Positions 32,857 through 33,022 of a DNA stretch of 33,022 nucleotides are shown here, piece by piece; the first letter of the stretch is position 1, and each line of letters begins with the position of its first letter. The position numbers and the translations under genes were made by a program. Source of the stretch: Caldibacillus thermoamylovorans (GTDB lineage Bacteria > Bacillota > Bacilli > Bacillales > Caldibacillaceae); contig NZ_CCRF01000042.1 in NCBI RefSeq assembly GCF_000751775.1, forward strand, positions 1-33,022. The letters are read 5' to 3'. The notes under the pieces are model-generated. The model was not told the origin of the DNA and made no database searches. It was given only the letters and a program-made list of their open reading frames with translations.

Positions 32857-33022
32857 ACCCTGCTATGCCAGAAGTCCTTATCATTGTCCCAATTTCAAAT
32901 AATGTCATAAGTCGGACAGATATCCATACTCCGTTTGTAACCATATTACCATAATACATTCACACTATTTCAACCATTAATACAAGAAAACCTATTTGAC
33001 TTCCAGCATACCTTTAATGAAA
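32857..33022. other. Unassigned right end of the window
   Basis: All frames here are short and none shows family character. It may be the flank of a gene outside the window. Confidence 0.3.

Overview
The window comes from a low-GC, endospore-forming member of the Bacillaceae. This is inferred from the cotJABC spore-coat operon behind a sigma-E-like promoter, T-box leaders, CcpA (cre) and FNR-type sites, strong AGGAGG ribosome binding sites with frequent TTG/GTG starts, and Bacillus-like gene content. The mix of aerobic, nitrate-respiring and fructose-PTS genes suggests a facultative anaerobe. I cannot name the species.

Layout. 1-3700: a ZIP metal transporter, a small protein behind a possible sigma-K promoter (-), a large 52-bp tandem hairpin array, a PsiE-family membrane protein and a GNAT acetyltransferase. 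3860-6860: a GlcD/D-lactate-dehydrogenase-type flavoenzyme, an endonuclease III-like glycosylase and a nitroreductase (-). 7120-8790: an aldehyde dehydrogenase whose promoter carries a consensus cre at the start site. 8830-11910: an aromatic amino acid operon, aroA (chorismate mutase/DAHP synthase) and tyrA, behind a consensus sigma-A promoter and two complete T-box leaders in series, both with a TAC (Tyr) specifier. 11940-13413: a PnbA-type carboxylesterase (-). 13600-14756: cotJA-cotJB-cotJC. 15270-18931: the fructose operon fruR-fruK-fruA, with fruR broken by one missing base. 19029-26580: a nitrate-respiration operon made of a hemerythrin-like protein, two small unassigned proteins and narGHJI. 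26580-28706: a degenerate 51-bp repeat, narK (-), and a DUF2249 protein behind an FNR-type promoter. 28744-29530: a second 52-bp hairpin array of the same family as the first. 29763-32856: a flavin reductase (-), a RidA protein, and a divergent TetR/SDR pair with two palindromic operators; the TetR gene also lacks one base.

How the genes work together. NarK brings in nitrate and NarGHI reduces it at the membrane, with NarJ as assembly chaperone. The hemerythrin and DUF2249 proteins belong to families often found with nitrate and NO metabolism. The aro operon senses uncharged tRNA-Tyr through two leaders that must both be read through. The fructose operon couples uptake (FruA, making fructose-1-P) to FruK (making fructose-1,6-bisphosphate).

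The least explained features are the two long arrays of exactly 52-bp units (about 33 hairpins in all), each unit holding a GACGAG/CTCGTC hairpin. A third, decayed ~51-bp array has the same stem-loop geometry but a different stem sequence. The two single-base frameshifts, both in homopolymers and both in regulators, may be real or may be assembly errors.
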